Part shown: positions 12,113-32,040 of the stretch, one piece after another
How positions within the stretch are numbered: position 1 is the first letter of the stretch
How the letters are laid out: each line of letters opens with the position of its first letter
Assembly: GCF_036324505.1 (NCBI RefSeq)
Contig: NC_086370.1
Span: forward strand, 9,472,512-9,536,511
Direction: 5' to 3'
Origin: Eleginops maclovinus
Lineage: Eukaryota; Chordata; Actinopteri; Perciformes; Eleginopidae
DNA length: 64,000 nucleotides
Made by a program: the position numbers and the translations under genes
Notes under the pieces: generated by a model
Databases searched by the model: none
What the model was told of the DNA's origin: nothing
What the model saw: only the letters and a program-made list of their open reading frames with translations

Positions 12113-13337
12113 AAACCCTTTTCATTATCTTTGACATAATTTAAAACATTACTTTCAGTGCACAGGTTGTCTATTTGAAGCAACGATTACTGATAGTGTG
12201 ACAAAAATTGCCATTTCACTCACTAGGGGTTTCTCTTTTAATTTGCTTCCAGAGTCACAAACAATTAACCCGCTCTTATTAGCGCTGCAGTACAGTCAGA
12301 TTCAGATTAAAGCCCAGAAACAGAAACCATATCTCGCATAGTAAATTATTTCAGATTGTGCCAAGTACACTTGTAGCAGAAATAAGATGGCTGCACATCA
12401 GTTCTGCTGCATATAAATAAATAGACTCCCTTTTTATTGAAAGAGCTAAAGAGTTAATATTACAACCACGAGTTCTTCAGTTGTGCAAACAACCCTTAAG
12501 CTCAAATGTTATTTATGTAATGCATTCTACCTTTTGTTGCTCTGTTTGATTTACTCATCATATACTTCATTCATTTCAAATCAGAGACACTGTGTGTTAA
12601 TCCTTCAGCCCCCAACTGGGATAAGTGGCAGGACATCTTTTCCTTTTATATCCTTTATTTTTTTTTGGGCATGTATCCTGAGCCAGATTCTTTTTGCCTG
12701 TCCTAGAGTGAATGGCAAGGCCTTTGACATTAATGCCAAAACCAGAGGCCTGCATGTTTCTCCGCTCCTTTTTGACAGCCTCCTCTGTTTCCGAGGGACT
12801 GTCTGTCTTTTAGAGTGTACAGTATGTTACAGTGCCAATTTCTGTGCGAGCAGTGTGATCTTCACACTACGTGCTCCCGCAGCCTTTTTTCCGTTTGGTT
12901 TGTTTTTGGAAGAAAAAGCACACTGTCGAAACTTTTCCTTTACATGGTAGTCAAATAGCATTTGCTAATTTTTACGATTAATTGTTATGATCGTTATTAA
13001 TATTGTTATTATTATCAGTAGTATAATTGAATATGTGTTGCACAGCACTGACAGCTACATGACGTGTAGTGCTACTAAGCTTGTATGATACTTAGAGGAA
13101 AAAAACATTTATAAGTCATGCAATTATTGATACTATCTGAGTATTTTTTAAATATAATGGTAAGGGTCGGTTTACATATTATGATCCCTTCGGTGGTTCA
13201 GGCTTTTTGCATCATTGTTTCTGTAAAGTTAAAAGAAATGTCCTCTTGGTACTCGAACAGCCATTGCATTAGGATTCAAAGTGACAAACTATTGGACTTG
13301 AAATTGTTTTCAGGATAAATATTGTTTTTATTTCCTA

Positions 13338-13343
13338 AATAAA
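13338..13343 (+). terminator. gng4: Possible distal poly(A) signal of gng4 (AATAAA)
   Basis: A canonical hexamer about 1.6 kb past the gng4 stop. The 12.1-13.3 kb stretch is T-rich with no recognised gene, which is compatible with an extended 3' UTR. Confidence 0.35.
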
Positions 13344-16020
13344 AAAACCTGAGAGTGACCTAAGGGCACTCCCACTGACCTCTTTTCAAGGATGGTGCCA
13401 AATCTGAAATATAACGTCTAGAGATGAATATTGCATGGATTTATTTCTATCTATAACAGAGAGAACTATTATGATATGAAATATTGCGTCTTCGTTGACA
13501 TTCTGGGTGCTACTCTGCACATAATAATGTCATTTGAGTCCGGATATGTCGACGATGTGCAGCTGTACTCATGAATGGTATTATGGTTTTGGTAAAAAAA
13601 AAAAAAAAGCATTTAAATAGCAGGCTTTGTAAATCCTTTGATGGATCAAATGAATTAAAGGAAAAAGGCAACCCCAATGTGCTGTGTCTGCAATATTTCT
13701 GCCTCTTGTCTTTCACTGAAGTTTGATCCCTGATGTCATAAAAGGCCACTGCAAGTCATTCTGGGTCTCACATATAAGCATGATATTCTGGTGTGTAGTG
13801 GAGACCTCCTGTGGCTGAGTTGAACCATAGGCCACCTGGGTGCACTGTCATATTTTTCAGAGGGTTGTGATTCAATGCAGCCTCAGCCAGTTTGCCCTTT
13901 ACACTGCTGATAAAAGATTTTAAACAGGATCTTCAGACACCACAGGTTGATGAAAAATGTCCCTTGCAATGATTCAGGGTATCAGCTGCTGACAGGAACC
14001 TTTTTTGTTGTAGCTATTTCATGTGTTCATCCATGCATACAGCCTCCCCCTCGGAATAGACTGAAACTACCCATTTTTGTCCCTATTTTACTGCACTTTA
14101 AGGTTAATTGGTGATCGACATACGATAAAATTGACGTGGTTTGCTCTATAATAGTTCAAGTTATAAAAACTGGCCGTCCCCTTTTTCCTTCCCCTTTCCC
14201 GTCTGTCTTTCTTCTATAATTTAAAAGCCAAAAAAGATCAAATAAACTGGCAATAGCTGAACAGATTGCACAAAACAGTGTGGACAAGTGTAATGAATGA
14301 CATTAATAACGCAAGTCAGGTATCCCTTATTGATTTTTGTGAACCAATCCCAAAGGACCAGGATGTAATTAAGGAGAAGAAGATATTCTTAAACCATGGC
14401 ACAGCTGTGGTGTGTATTATTGTTCACATTTATTTCAAGCCAATAGGGCCCCAAAATCAAATCCCAGAGGGCTTTGTAGTCTGTAAAACGGAAGCACCCT
14501 CTTTCCTTAGACTTCCAATTCAGATGAGAACATTGTTTTCATGGAAGAACACTACATATCTTAGAGACAAATTGGTTTTATGAACCAAAATGAGAAATTC
14601 AAGAAGTATGTCTCAATAGTAAATGGTATGCACATAGTTCTCAGGTGGGACACTAACTAGATAAAAATAAAATCTTTATCTGGAAAAAAGTGCATTGAGT
14701 GCTGGGTTTCTGAACACTGCAACAAAGAAAAACATTGCATACACCTGTATTGGAATAACATTAATAAAGCATAAATTGTTGTTGTTTTTTAAACAAATAA
14801 AAAGTTAAATCAGAGTGGGGAATAAAACCGCATACTAGAAGAGAGTTCGCAGCAGAGCAGGATGTTAGGTTGTGTTTGGAGAAACCCTGAACATGCTATG
14901 AATTGCCTTTTCCTTTCAAATGAATGTGTTGCTGAGAGAGCGAGAACAAAATCTTGGTAATGAGTATATCTATGAATATGATTCCAAAAATAATTATGTC
15001 ATACACAGGAAAGTAATTATCCCTAAGGCACTTGGTTATCTACACCGGGAATCTGTGCTGGAGCAATTTTCCAAATTGAACAGTGAGCCCCCAAAGTGTG
15101 CACAAAATACATGAAAATAGTCCTAATGTCTGATGAGATTATTTTTCCACACTCACAGCATTTCTACTCATAACATTTGCATACTCTGTTGCATGCCAGT
15201 GTATTCCATTACGTTATTATTTCTCCCTGAAAGGGGTTTTAAGTGACTAAAATAACATGTATGCAAGACTGTCACTATTAATATCAGTACAAATGAAATG
15301 TTTACAAGCATGGCAGCAGGTGCTCCTGGTGACTGGCCCTCTCTTCCTCTCCAGGAGGAACACTGGTGCTTTCAGAGTCAGAAGAAATCCTCCTCAAACA
15401 ACCGTCGCCATGCACAATAGATTGCATTTAAATGATTTATGTGCACTACAGAGTAACAGAGTCTAATAAAGTTGTGTTCTTATCTTAAAGCTACAACACG
15501 TTGCCTGAGTTTTGTAGATGGATAAAATGATTAATATCCTAATGTTCTATTCTGCTTACAATGTGGTTCTGATTAGAAATTCACAATTTGGACTGAAGCA
15601 AAACCCAACAAAGAAACCTAAATGTTATGTTATAAATATGCCTTAGACTTACTGTTTATACATCACTACTTCTAAGGACATGTGATTAACTATTTGGATT
15701 TTTTTTGTGCTTACATAAACATTTGGTTTCCTTTAAAATGAAGAAACATGTACAGTATTTGCTCCATTTGTTTATGGAGATGTGTAAAGTTATAAAATGT
15801 ATAGACCTAACAAACACACCACTTTTGAGAATGGAAATGTGATACTGCTGTTAATATTGCTATGTGAACCCCAATTTATTAACATTTTTTTGTTCTCTGG
15901 GTATTGTTTTAGTTTACAATCTGATTATTATTGCTTTTAATAATAGTCTTACACATTATAATAATTATAACAACAACACAAGTTTAATTGTATCTTATCC
16001 AATTTGTATAATGAATTTAT
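13344..16020. other. Intergenic region gng4-b3galnt2, no gene recognised
   Basis: AT-rich sequence with a poly(A) run at about 13594-13607. One 105-codon open frame (14266-14583) resembles no family I know and has no splice or start context. The sequence around 14330-14560 is less repetitive than its surroundings and could be a conserved noncoding element, but that cannot be judged without alignment. Confidence 0.5.
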
Positions 16021-16045
16021 ACCTTCGACATCACAGCACTGTTTT

Positions 16046-16114
16046 GATTGGCTCGAGTGCGTGGAACTCCTTTTCCCAGAGTGCACAGCGGCAGGGTTGC
16101 TGGTCTCCCATTGG
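16046..16114 (+). promoter_or_regulatory. b3galnt2: b3galnt2 promoter: two inverted CCAAT boxes and a ZNF143-type site
   Basis: Inverted CCAAT boxes (ATTGG) occur at 16047-16051 and 16110-16114. Between them, at about 16069-16091, TTCCCAGAGTGCACAGCGG closely matches the ZNF143/STAF motif (core TTCCCAGAATGC followed by GCG). The cluster lies 170-240 bases upstream of the b3galnt2 ATG and just before GC-rich 5' UTR-like sequence. No TATA box is seen. Factor names rest on motif resemblance only. Confidence 0.6.
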
Positions 16115-16185
16115 TCTATCTCTCCTTGCAGCGGAGGCAGACATGAGGCGGTGGTGAGAGCCTGGCGGAGAGCTGCGGAGCTGAA

Positions 16186-16285
16186 ATGAAGCGCACACAC
16201 GGAGCAGCACACGCAGTGCAGTGCGGCTCAGGAAGAGGCTCCGCGCCGCTAAAGCTGAAGGCTGCTCCGGCTGAATGAAGGGTCC

Positions 16286-16298
<13 letters not shown>
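16186..16298 (+). promoter_or_regulatory. b3galnt2: Upstream ORFs in the b3galnt2 leader
   Basis: If transcription starts near the CCAAT/ZNF143 cluster, the leader holds several ATGs before the true start. A 4-codon ORF begins at 16143. A 30-codon ORF runs 16186-16278. A 7-codon ORF begins at 16275 and ends in TAG at 16296-16298, overlapping the main ATG at 16286 in another frame. Such uORFs usually lower translation of the main frame. The real transcription start is unknown. Confidence 0.4.
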
Positions 16299-23826
<7,528 letters not shown>

Positions 23827-24648
23827 GTCTAGCTCTCAGCACAAGTACCACGCGGCACTGTGGGTAACATGCACTCAGCACTTGGTGTGAGTTCAGTTTC
23901 CTTAAAACCCCAAACTGACTTGTTTTACTTTATGATTAAAACACTTGAGATTTGGCGACTTCCTGTTGGAAAATAATCTTTAAAATATTAGATTTCATTG
24001 CAGGTTCTTAATATCAACAAAATACTGTACCAACATTATAAACCATTTGCAGCTCTAGAATATGTTGAAAACTCACATGTAGCTATAGCATAATGTCAGC
24101 ATTTGTATCTTGAATATTTCGTCTGAGAATGAAAATGTGTTCAGTTGAATAGACAATTTGGAGAAATACTGGATTAAAATATGTTTTAGTAATGTGATAA
24201 CTGAAAGGGATTGACAAGATGCTTGCACAATAGCCACATGTGGTTATTGTGGATCACTGCTGTAGGACTTGGTTACTTTGTAATATTGTAATTATTGGTA
24301 CTCTGATACTTGACAGACTTAAACCGTTTGGTTTAAAAGGGATATTTGATGGACATTTAAAGATGATTGGCTTTACATTGCTTTATTTTGTAAATTATTG
24401 TCTTAAGCTTTTCATCTTCCTTCACTATTTGTAGATTTACGATGAGCTTTATCACAATCACACACAGTTACCTTCATTGTGCAGATAGTGATGTGGCCTT
24501 ACTGTGTTTGTTAGGGGTCATACTGTGTGTATGTTATAACACTTGTGCTATCAACACAGGTTTGCAATGCACATTTTTGGAACTTGGATCAGCAGTCAGT
24601 GACTTCTCACTAGGTTAGCACTGTTTTTATGAAACCCTCCTCACAGGA

Positions 24649-24654
24649 AATAAA
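24649..24654 (+). terminator. b3galnt2: Poly(A) signal of b3galnt2 (AATAAA)
   Basis: Canonical hexamer 823 bases after the stop codon, the first AATAAA in the downstream AT-rich stretch, giving a 3' UTR of about 0.85 kb. Confidence 0.6.
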
Positions 24655-24670
24655 GACAATTAAGAGAGAT

Positions 24671-27600
24671 GAATGGTTTCCTTGTTTTTGTTGTTTGAGG
24701 GATGAAGCACAGATAACAAGTCACTGGTGGCTTCTTTGTTTGATCCATGTTGAGCCTCAGGTGTTGTTTTAGCTGTTACTGCTGCTCATTCGGCACTAGA
24801 GACACACAGTCAGCGAACATAGTGTATTATGTCGTTATAGAAGTGGGTTACTATAAAAGAATATAAAACAAACGTTTTTGACCTTTGACTGAGCCCACAA
24901 CAGCAGCTGTTCCACTCTGTCCAGGGATGGAGGCTCCAATCCGCTGTGCCCTCTGTCCTCACCATAACCTGTCTATATTTCAGAGGATGCCTCTCAGGGC
25001 AGACTAAACTGCCTCCATATCCATGAGGTTAACATGCCACCCTTGCTGAGGACCCGACTCCGAACTGACCCACCCATAAAACCTGCTCTAATCGGAGGCA
25101 TCAGTTGTCATGGTCACCCTACATGCCCCCAGTCCCAGAGCAACGCCTCCTCGACAGCCTGTTAGTACTTCAATCATGTGAAGACACTGAGGCCACCATG
25201 AAACAAGTGTTTTCAAATGTTTTTGGGAAGGCAGACCTTTTGGCGTACAAACCAAAGATGGTCAGGCTTTTGTGCAACAGACCCAGTGTCGCAGACAAAC
25301 AACACAGACAAACAAAAGAGAATAAATACTTCCAACTATTTAAAACATAGGGAAATTAAAGAGGAGCTACTTCTGTAAAAGTTTAACCTGAAATGACCAC
25401 GTTTTGCAGCCGCAAAGAGGCCCAATATCCTCTGGCACTGCACCGCCAACACTGATGCACTCCATAATCTCTTTCCTTCTCTCATTGGTCAAGCATGCCT
25501 ACTTGATGACAGACTCCAGAAAAAGCACTTAATAGTCGACTGAACTGACCAACTTAAAAAACAAAGCCCTAACCAAGAGCTCTCAAAAAGAAAGCAACTG
25601 GAGGTACCTGTTCAGGCACCAGATGTGTTGACCAGAAGTGGATTTGTCCCTGAGCTTTGTCTGACTAACCCCTCTAAAGCCAAGGTGGACCATGATCTGC
25701 ATGCAGGACACCAACTCAAAAATGCCAATCGCACATGGACAACAGGTTCATCGGTGCCAAGCACTGAGGTGGGATGTGGAAAAAGCTGATACATCATCAG
25801 GGTGCGGTGGCATAAATGAAAGAGCCTGGCGTGTTAGATTCCAAAGGAAGAGCTGATTTGAGGCCAAGCATTTGAGGGTCCAAACTCCCAATATCTTTGC
25901 GTGAGTTCCACACGCAGATTCCAGACTCAGCCCACTTGCTCAACTACGAGCTTTTCCTTCCTACCACCAGAACAACGGAACTTGGGAGAACTACATCTTT
26001 GCAAAGGGGGTGTACCTTCATCCTGGCCACTGTCCCTCTTATCACTATCATGATTAGATTCCCCTGATTTGAGGACGTACATTCTCATTCTTAGTGGCAG
26101 GAAAAACACAAAGCTTCCCTCATTGAATCTTGAGAAAGCATTGAAAGCATTGAAAGCATTGAAACCATCCTGAATGCCAAAATAAGTATAGGTGGCAACA
26201 GTGCTTCAAAGACGCGTGTCCAACACCTATCTATTGTTAGTCAAAGCAACATAAAAATGACTCAAAGCTATTGCTCTCTGGTAATGTTGTGGACAACATT
26301 TGCATCATTACCAAGTCAGTATGTGATTATTGTGAACACTATGAGCACAATTGTCACCTGAAACAAAACAAACAAAACTCTTGGCACGCCAAGAAGTGCT
26401 AAGTGCAATGCAGCCCAATAATCAGCAACCAAAAACCACCAGGGATCAGCAAAAAACAGAACAGACAGAATGATGGAAAGAGGAAGAGTGTCACACAGAG
26501 TGGTGTCATTTATCTGGTATGATTGCTCCTGATCAGCGGTTGGTAATCACATGGTTACAGGTTCACTTAAAAGGAAACACTTTGATTTATTTTGGTGATT
26601 GTTTTCTGAGAAAGTCAGACGGACACTGCAGGAATGATAAACGGGGAAACCAGTGGAGTGTTTCGCCCCAAATATTGATCAGTTTCCCTGGGTTATTCAA
26701 TAGGACTGAAGACATCCAGTCATCAGCTTATGCACACTGCACACACCTTAACATATTGACATAAAGACATGTCGAAGTATAGCCAAGTGATTGATGCCAA
26801 GTCACGAGAAAAGGTGTGCCTCTGTGTATATTTTTGTGAAAATGAAAGATGATGCTTTTACTAATGGGGGATAATACAAGTTGTTTGTTTTATTTAAGCT
26901 TCTCCTACCTGCCAAAAAATCTATTCCTGCAATTAACCTGACATTGGAGCACACATTCCTCTTCCTCCGAACCCCCCTCCTCCTTCTCTCCCTTTCCATC
27001 TAATCTTTCGCCCTTCTCTTTCAGTGAGCTGCATGATAACAGAGTTATATCCGCATCTGTTCCACTCTCCTACGTAGATAAGGACGCCGTTTTTCACCCC
27101 ATCAGCCTCTCTCTCGCTGATTTGGCTCAAAGCCCTTCATTGTAAAGCAAGAGAGAAGCGTTGAATAACATGCCAATAGAAAAAAAACTTGCTCTCATCT
27201 CCGCTCTGGTGCGTCTGTAGAAGATGATGTTATTGAATTTGTCTGAACTTTGAGGAGCGCTGTGAGGGTATTGTCATTCAGCGATGTGAAATGTTTAAAC
27301 CATTAGCATTTTTTAAAAATGTCTTTCAGAGATAAGCTCCAAATCTTCTTCCTCCTCCTTTGTTCTCTGTGTGTATGAACCCTGTTCTCTCTTTCGTACC
27401 CATCCAACCAGGCAATAAAATCAACCACATCATAATAACTTCAGACAAATTGTACAATGTTTGCCTAAAAATGCAGTGGTGTGAACTTTTCCTGATGGTT
27501 CCTTTTCACCACTTTTTTTTATACTTTATCTCACCTTATGTCCTGCCAACGTGGGGTATTTACATAATGTGGAGAGTACTTTTCTGCAGAAAATATCTCA

Positions 27601-28229
27601 TATAAAAATGTGAATATATTGGCACAAGCAAGGGTTACATAATGTAAAATGATGTTGGGTCAGACGGGAACAATACTGAAGAATTCCTTTGTTCTCTGTT
27701 AGATCAATACTTGTGAAAAAGCTGGAAGAGTAAAGCAGAAATGAACAAAAGTTAACGCAACCCGGACGTAAGGAAAGATCTCGGGGATCCAGAATATGTG
27801 ATTCATCTATAAGATGTACAAATAAGCCTACACGTTTTGAATTGTCTTTGCCCTTAAACAAGTTTGTAATCTTTTGTAAGCGACGACAAGATTACAATTC
27901 CCCGAACCGCTGACTTATTTCCCCTCTATTAATATTTTGCCATGAAAGTGCAATCATCCATTTAGCCAGACAAGCGCTGCTCTGAGAAAACTCAGAACTC
28001 AGGTGCTCAAGTTAATTGTATTTATAAAATCCTTTTATATCTTGAGTTTCCTCCTCTCAAAACTCACCTTCTTACGCTGCGGATTGTTGACATTAAGCAT
28101 TGCAGTCATTTTCCTCATGGTCCAGCCCCTTACAGCTCAACGGATGAAGAGCTTCGTCAACGGTGCAGATATGGAATATAGTGTTCATAACGTTTTGGTT
28201 CATCTATGCCCCCCTGAACTAAGCTTTTT
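24671..28229. other. Intergenic region, no gene recognised (expected tbce slot, left part)
   Basis: In the human order the tubulin cofactor gene TBCE lies between B3GALNT2 and GGPS1. I read both strands here for its CAP-Gly (GKHDGS-like), leucine-rich and ubiquitin-like parts and recognised none. The 24.9-26.5 kb part has a more exon-like, less AT-rich composition and an 81-codon open frame (25105-25350), but no known family. It may be an old decayed element. A small direct repeat (GCATTGAAA, three times) sits at about 26134-26165. Confidence 0.5.
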
Positions 28230-28360
28230 AGCTTAGAAAGGTCCCCTCTTATCTACATAAGGAAGCAGGCTGTCTTCTTCTAGTAGTAGTAGTGGTATTG
28301 GTAGTGGTAGTAGTAGAGATGTCCCGCCCCTTAGCCTATCATGTACAAGTGTTGGAGCAC
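28230..28360. repeat. Fragment of a short GGGCCC-ended repeat with a GTA microsatellite
   Basis: Contains 'gtcccgccccttagcctatc', similar to 'ggccccttagcttatcac' in the repeat copy at about 31910, so probably a third, partial copy of that family. An imperfect (GTA/TAG)n tract occupies 28281-28317. Confidence 0.35.
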
Positions 28361-28362
28361 TA

Positions 28363-28760
28363 AAAGGCCTTAAAGATGATAGATTACTGACATGGTCCCT
28401 CTCCTCACCTGAGCTAAACCCTATGGAGAGCTTGTGGGCCCTTCTTAAACCAGAGATTTACAGTGACAGAAGAGCGTTCAACTCTTTGAGCAGTGTCAGC
28501 AGTGCTTGTTTATTACTCTCACTTTAACAGATGAAAATAAATAAGTGAGATGGGAACATATTGGTTTTTATTTAGTTGTCCAATAATTGTGCACACAAGG
28601 ATGTTCCGCTAAGAAAAAGCCAAAACCTCACTTTTTCTTTCTTAAATATTGATTATTTGAAGTTTATTAACATTTTGGATTGACCAAGAGCACTGTAGTT
28701 GTTCAATAATAAAATGAATCCTAAAAAGTAACAACTTGCCTAAAAATTGTGCACACAATA
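28363..28760 (+). mobile_element. 3' remnant of a Tc1/mariner-superfamily transposon
   Basis: A frame at about 28363-28527 reads TWSLSSPELNPMESLWALLK, matching the 'SPDLNPIENLW' block around the last catalytic acidic residue of Tc1/mariner DDE transposases, and then stops. No upstream part of the transposase is seen. The sequence then runs to CTTGCCTAAAAATTGTGCAC (about 28736-28755), close to a terminal repeat I recall from fish Tc1-like elements. A near copy (CAATAATTGTGCACACA, 28581-28597) lies 160 bp inward. It is 5'-truncated and inactive. Confidence 0.6.
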
Positions 28761-31754
28761 TCTATAATTGTCTATCTATAATTACCCACTCCAAATAGGC
28801 CTCTTGTTTATTTTCCCTAACACACATGTCTTGACTGAATATATATATTTCAGAATAACAATTATTTATCAAAAGTCCACTTTATAGCTTATATGCCCCC
28901 AGGGAGGCATGTGTGTATTATTTTACAGCACTGTGGACACATACAGGACATTATGGATTAAATGTACCTGTGATGTCAAAGTGGAGATGCCCTGATTCAG
29001 ATCAGGTGTAGCTGTCTTACAGTGTGCTGAGTGGTCTGCATCTGCATACTCATTCAAACAACTCCAGATTCTTAGACTCTCCTTGCAGAGCATTACATAT
29101 TGCTGTCAATCAGCGTCCTGTTACCAAACCCCTCCGCCTCCTCCTCCTTCTCCTCCTCTGTGTGCACTAAAACCAGGAGGAAATCATGTATTCATGAAAC
29201 CCGGAATCTAAAACCAGTATTTCTAACTGATTCTGATTCACAGCAATGAGACGGTATTATTAGACACACAACTATGCCCTAATGGGGCAACATTTTCATT
29301 CCCAATTTGAGATTGCAAACACAGCTCTCACTCTCATTTCCATAGCAGCTACAGTGTCTCAGCTGGGTAAGGCTATGGCTGTCACTTTTTGCAAACATTT
29401 GCAGAACACAGCTGTGTGACATTGTGGGTCGTGTAGATGATACATTCTGTAGAAGGTTGGCTATTAGACAGTACACGTAATTACACACATCTTTGACAAA
29501 GTGATGGAGTACCAAGCGTGAATCATGGAGTTTCATAAGCCCTCTTGAGCCCTGCTGCAGCTACATGGCAGATTTACACTGATAATGTTTGTGAGAGATA
29601 ATTAGACATTGAGTTATTACTGAACCACTGACAGTCATTCTGTCTTAGGAGGATCATGGATCAGCTCATCTGTCTGATGATGAGATTCTTGGAAACCACT
29701 CAGTCCTTTGATGTAACCTGATGCAATGAATCCAGTTGCCCACAGTAGAGCATTTTACTTCAGCCATTTATTTTCAGACTTGATGCAACAGACTTTAATT
29801 CCCAAGTACGCCTGATCCTACTTCTTCTATAATGCAACTCCAAAGCATCTTTCGTTAGATTTCTCTTACATGGTAAAATCCTGCTTCTTGCAAATCTTTC
29901 ATTTCTGTTACTTATTAATAATCTATAAAACCAAGGGAGATAACCCTGATCTCCCTTCAGATGAAATCATACAACTGCTTTCACATCCATGGTGTGGGAT
30001 GAATTGAATTGAATGGGTCAAATTGCTGGTGTTTCCCCTTTTAATCAGACATTTTAAACACAAAGGAGACAGTTTCATGATGCTACAGTGATAGCAGTAG
30101 GAAACAAGTGAGTTATTTGTCTTTATCCCCGGTGGACCATGAGAGAACACTGAGGTGAGTGCTTGCAGAATTATGCATGAGAACTGTTCTGGGAGCAATG
30201 ACACAAATATGATAACCACACTGCAGATTGTAAACTGCATAAAGAATTGTATAACTTGTGGATGAAGTTTAATGAACGGACAATTCTGTATAGGATATTG
30301 TTTATTTTTCCTTTTGCTAACACAACCCATGAAATGACCAATCCTAAACTGCATGTAGCCTGATTTACCTTATTTTTTCTGTACATTGGAGCTGCAGAAA
30401 AAAAGGAAAAAAACATCACTATCTCTCTGTTGGACTGGTGTTTCTTTATTTCCAGAAACATAGGCATTGTTTTTGATTCGTATAAATCTTTCGCTCGCAG
30501 TCCTGCTTTACCTTTTAGATAATGGTTCTCCTTATTGCCTGGAAATAACTTTTTGAGAAAAGGGTACCCGTTATGTCCGGAACTAACTTTTTAGATTAGG
30601 GTCCCCCCTTGGATACAAAGTATAGTATGTGAAAGATGTTGTGACAAAAGTAATGGTATTGAAAGTGGGGGATTTTGAAACACTATAGTATACTATGTCT
30701 ATAAAAGACCTAACATAAACAAAATTATGAAACAGATACTAGTCATAGTATGTTATGTTTTATGTCATTAAATTCATCCTAAAAAGTCATAATATAGTTG
30801 GCTGATAAACTAAGCTGAGCATCATCCTGCTGCAGTCTCTTTTTTCCCTAAGGATTTTGTAGGGGAATAAAATGTCCTGTCATTTGCTTCAGTGGAGTAA
30901 ATCAGCAGCCCTATATTGAAAAATGTAAAATATCAGTGACTGTCAAGCAAAATGCAGAAATCTCTGATGAATATCCTAGTGAATACATATTTTTTCAAAT
31001 TAAATGTACCCAAACAATCAGTTAAGGTGTACAAACAAAGCGACATTCATTTCTATTTTCAGCAGTTAGCTGTTCAAGAAGTTGTTGTTGCCTTAAGAAT
31101 ATTTCAGGCATGATATATAATCCAAAACTTGCAGGCGATGAGGGAGACAGTGAGTGAGCCATGTCGCTCTTCACACAAAAGCTATTCTGTTTTGCTCTCA
31201 AACAGAACTCCGACTCTGTGGGTGGAGAAAATCAATCTAGTCAACCTAGAGAGAGAAGGAATGAGAACTGTGAGAGGCTTTGATTATTGTGATGGACTTA
31301 TGTCAGCTCTGCGAAAGCCACTTCATACGTGTCCGCTGTTTATCAAATCAGAAATGTATTTTGCATCTTAACTTTTCCGGCACTCGTGGCTGCCTGAAAG
31401 AAATTAGCAGAGGCCCACTGGTCCCTCAGATTAACAAGAATTTGACATTTTAATAAATAGAAGATTTAAAAAAAAAAATTAATTTAATTGCAGCTGTCAA
31501 GAGGAAGAGCTTCACTGAGTCAACAGAGCTGTCCGAGACAGATAGCTTCTGTCCGCCCGGCTGAGGAAAGACAACAGTATTAACAGAAGCGGCAGATAAA
31601 ACAGGATTTACATTTCCTGTGTGATGTATTTCAGACTAGACTTTCAGTATAACTCCAAACAAATCCTTTTCCCCCCAGACCCTGAGTGCTTAGTCAATGT
31701 TCCTCTAAAGGAAAATAATACAAATAGGAAACCTGAAAATGAGCGTTATTACGC
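28761..31754. other. Intergenic region, no gene recognised (tbce slot, right part)
   Basis: AT-rich sequence with only short chance frames. The longest (29923-30354, minus, 143 codons) has no recognisable motif. A degenerate minisatellite lies at about 30508-30612. Confidence 0.5.
30508..30612. repeat. Degenerate ~40-bp tandem repeat
   Basis: About 2.5 diverged units of a pattern resembling CTTTTTnAGAnnAGGGTnCCC followed by TTATGTCCGGAAnTAA. Unit boundaries are approximate. Confidence 0.4.
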
Positions 31755-32040
31755 TTACTGTGACATGTTTACATGCTTTAATGTTCAGAAAGCTCTTTAT
31801 TCTCCTCAAACTGCCTGTACTGCAGCACCTCTTTTTACCCTCTGTCTGAAACCAGAGCCAAATCTGCTCTGATTGGTTAGCTGGCATGCTCTGTTAGGAT
31901 TGGTCAACCGGCCCCTTAGCTTATCACATTGAATGTGCAGGATCACAAGCCAATTCGAAGCGCAATTGTAACGTAGTGATGTCACCATGTGGTGGAACTA
32001 TACAGGATAGGGAAAACGTATAATAGCGCCTCTTTAACAT
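31755..32040 (+). mobile_element. Short nonautonomous repeat, copy 1
   Basis: Shares long blocks with 57760-58046 in reverse complement: ACATGCTTTAATGTTCA, TCTGTCTGAAACCAGAGCC, CTGCTCTGATTGGTTAGCTG and TAGTGATGTCACCATGT. It ends in TAATAGCGCCTCTTTAA, like the GGGCCCCTTTAA end of the mini-copy at 52330-52394. Noncoding. The terminal TTAA suggests a piggyBac-like nonautonomous element, which is inference. Confidence 0.65.

Noticed and set aside
12483..12950. 155-codon open frame on plus, downstream of gng4
   Set aside because: T-rich, Phe/Leu/Cys-heavy translation with no recognisable domain. It lies in the probable gng4 3' UTR or spacer, so a chance frame is more likely.
29923..30354. 143-codon minus-strand frame in the tbce slot
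   Set aside because: Checked for tubulin cofactor E features (CAP-Gly, leucine-rich repeats, ubiquitin-like end). None were seen and the composition is non-coding-like.
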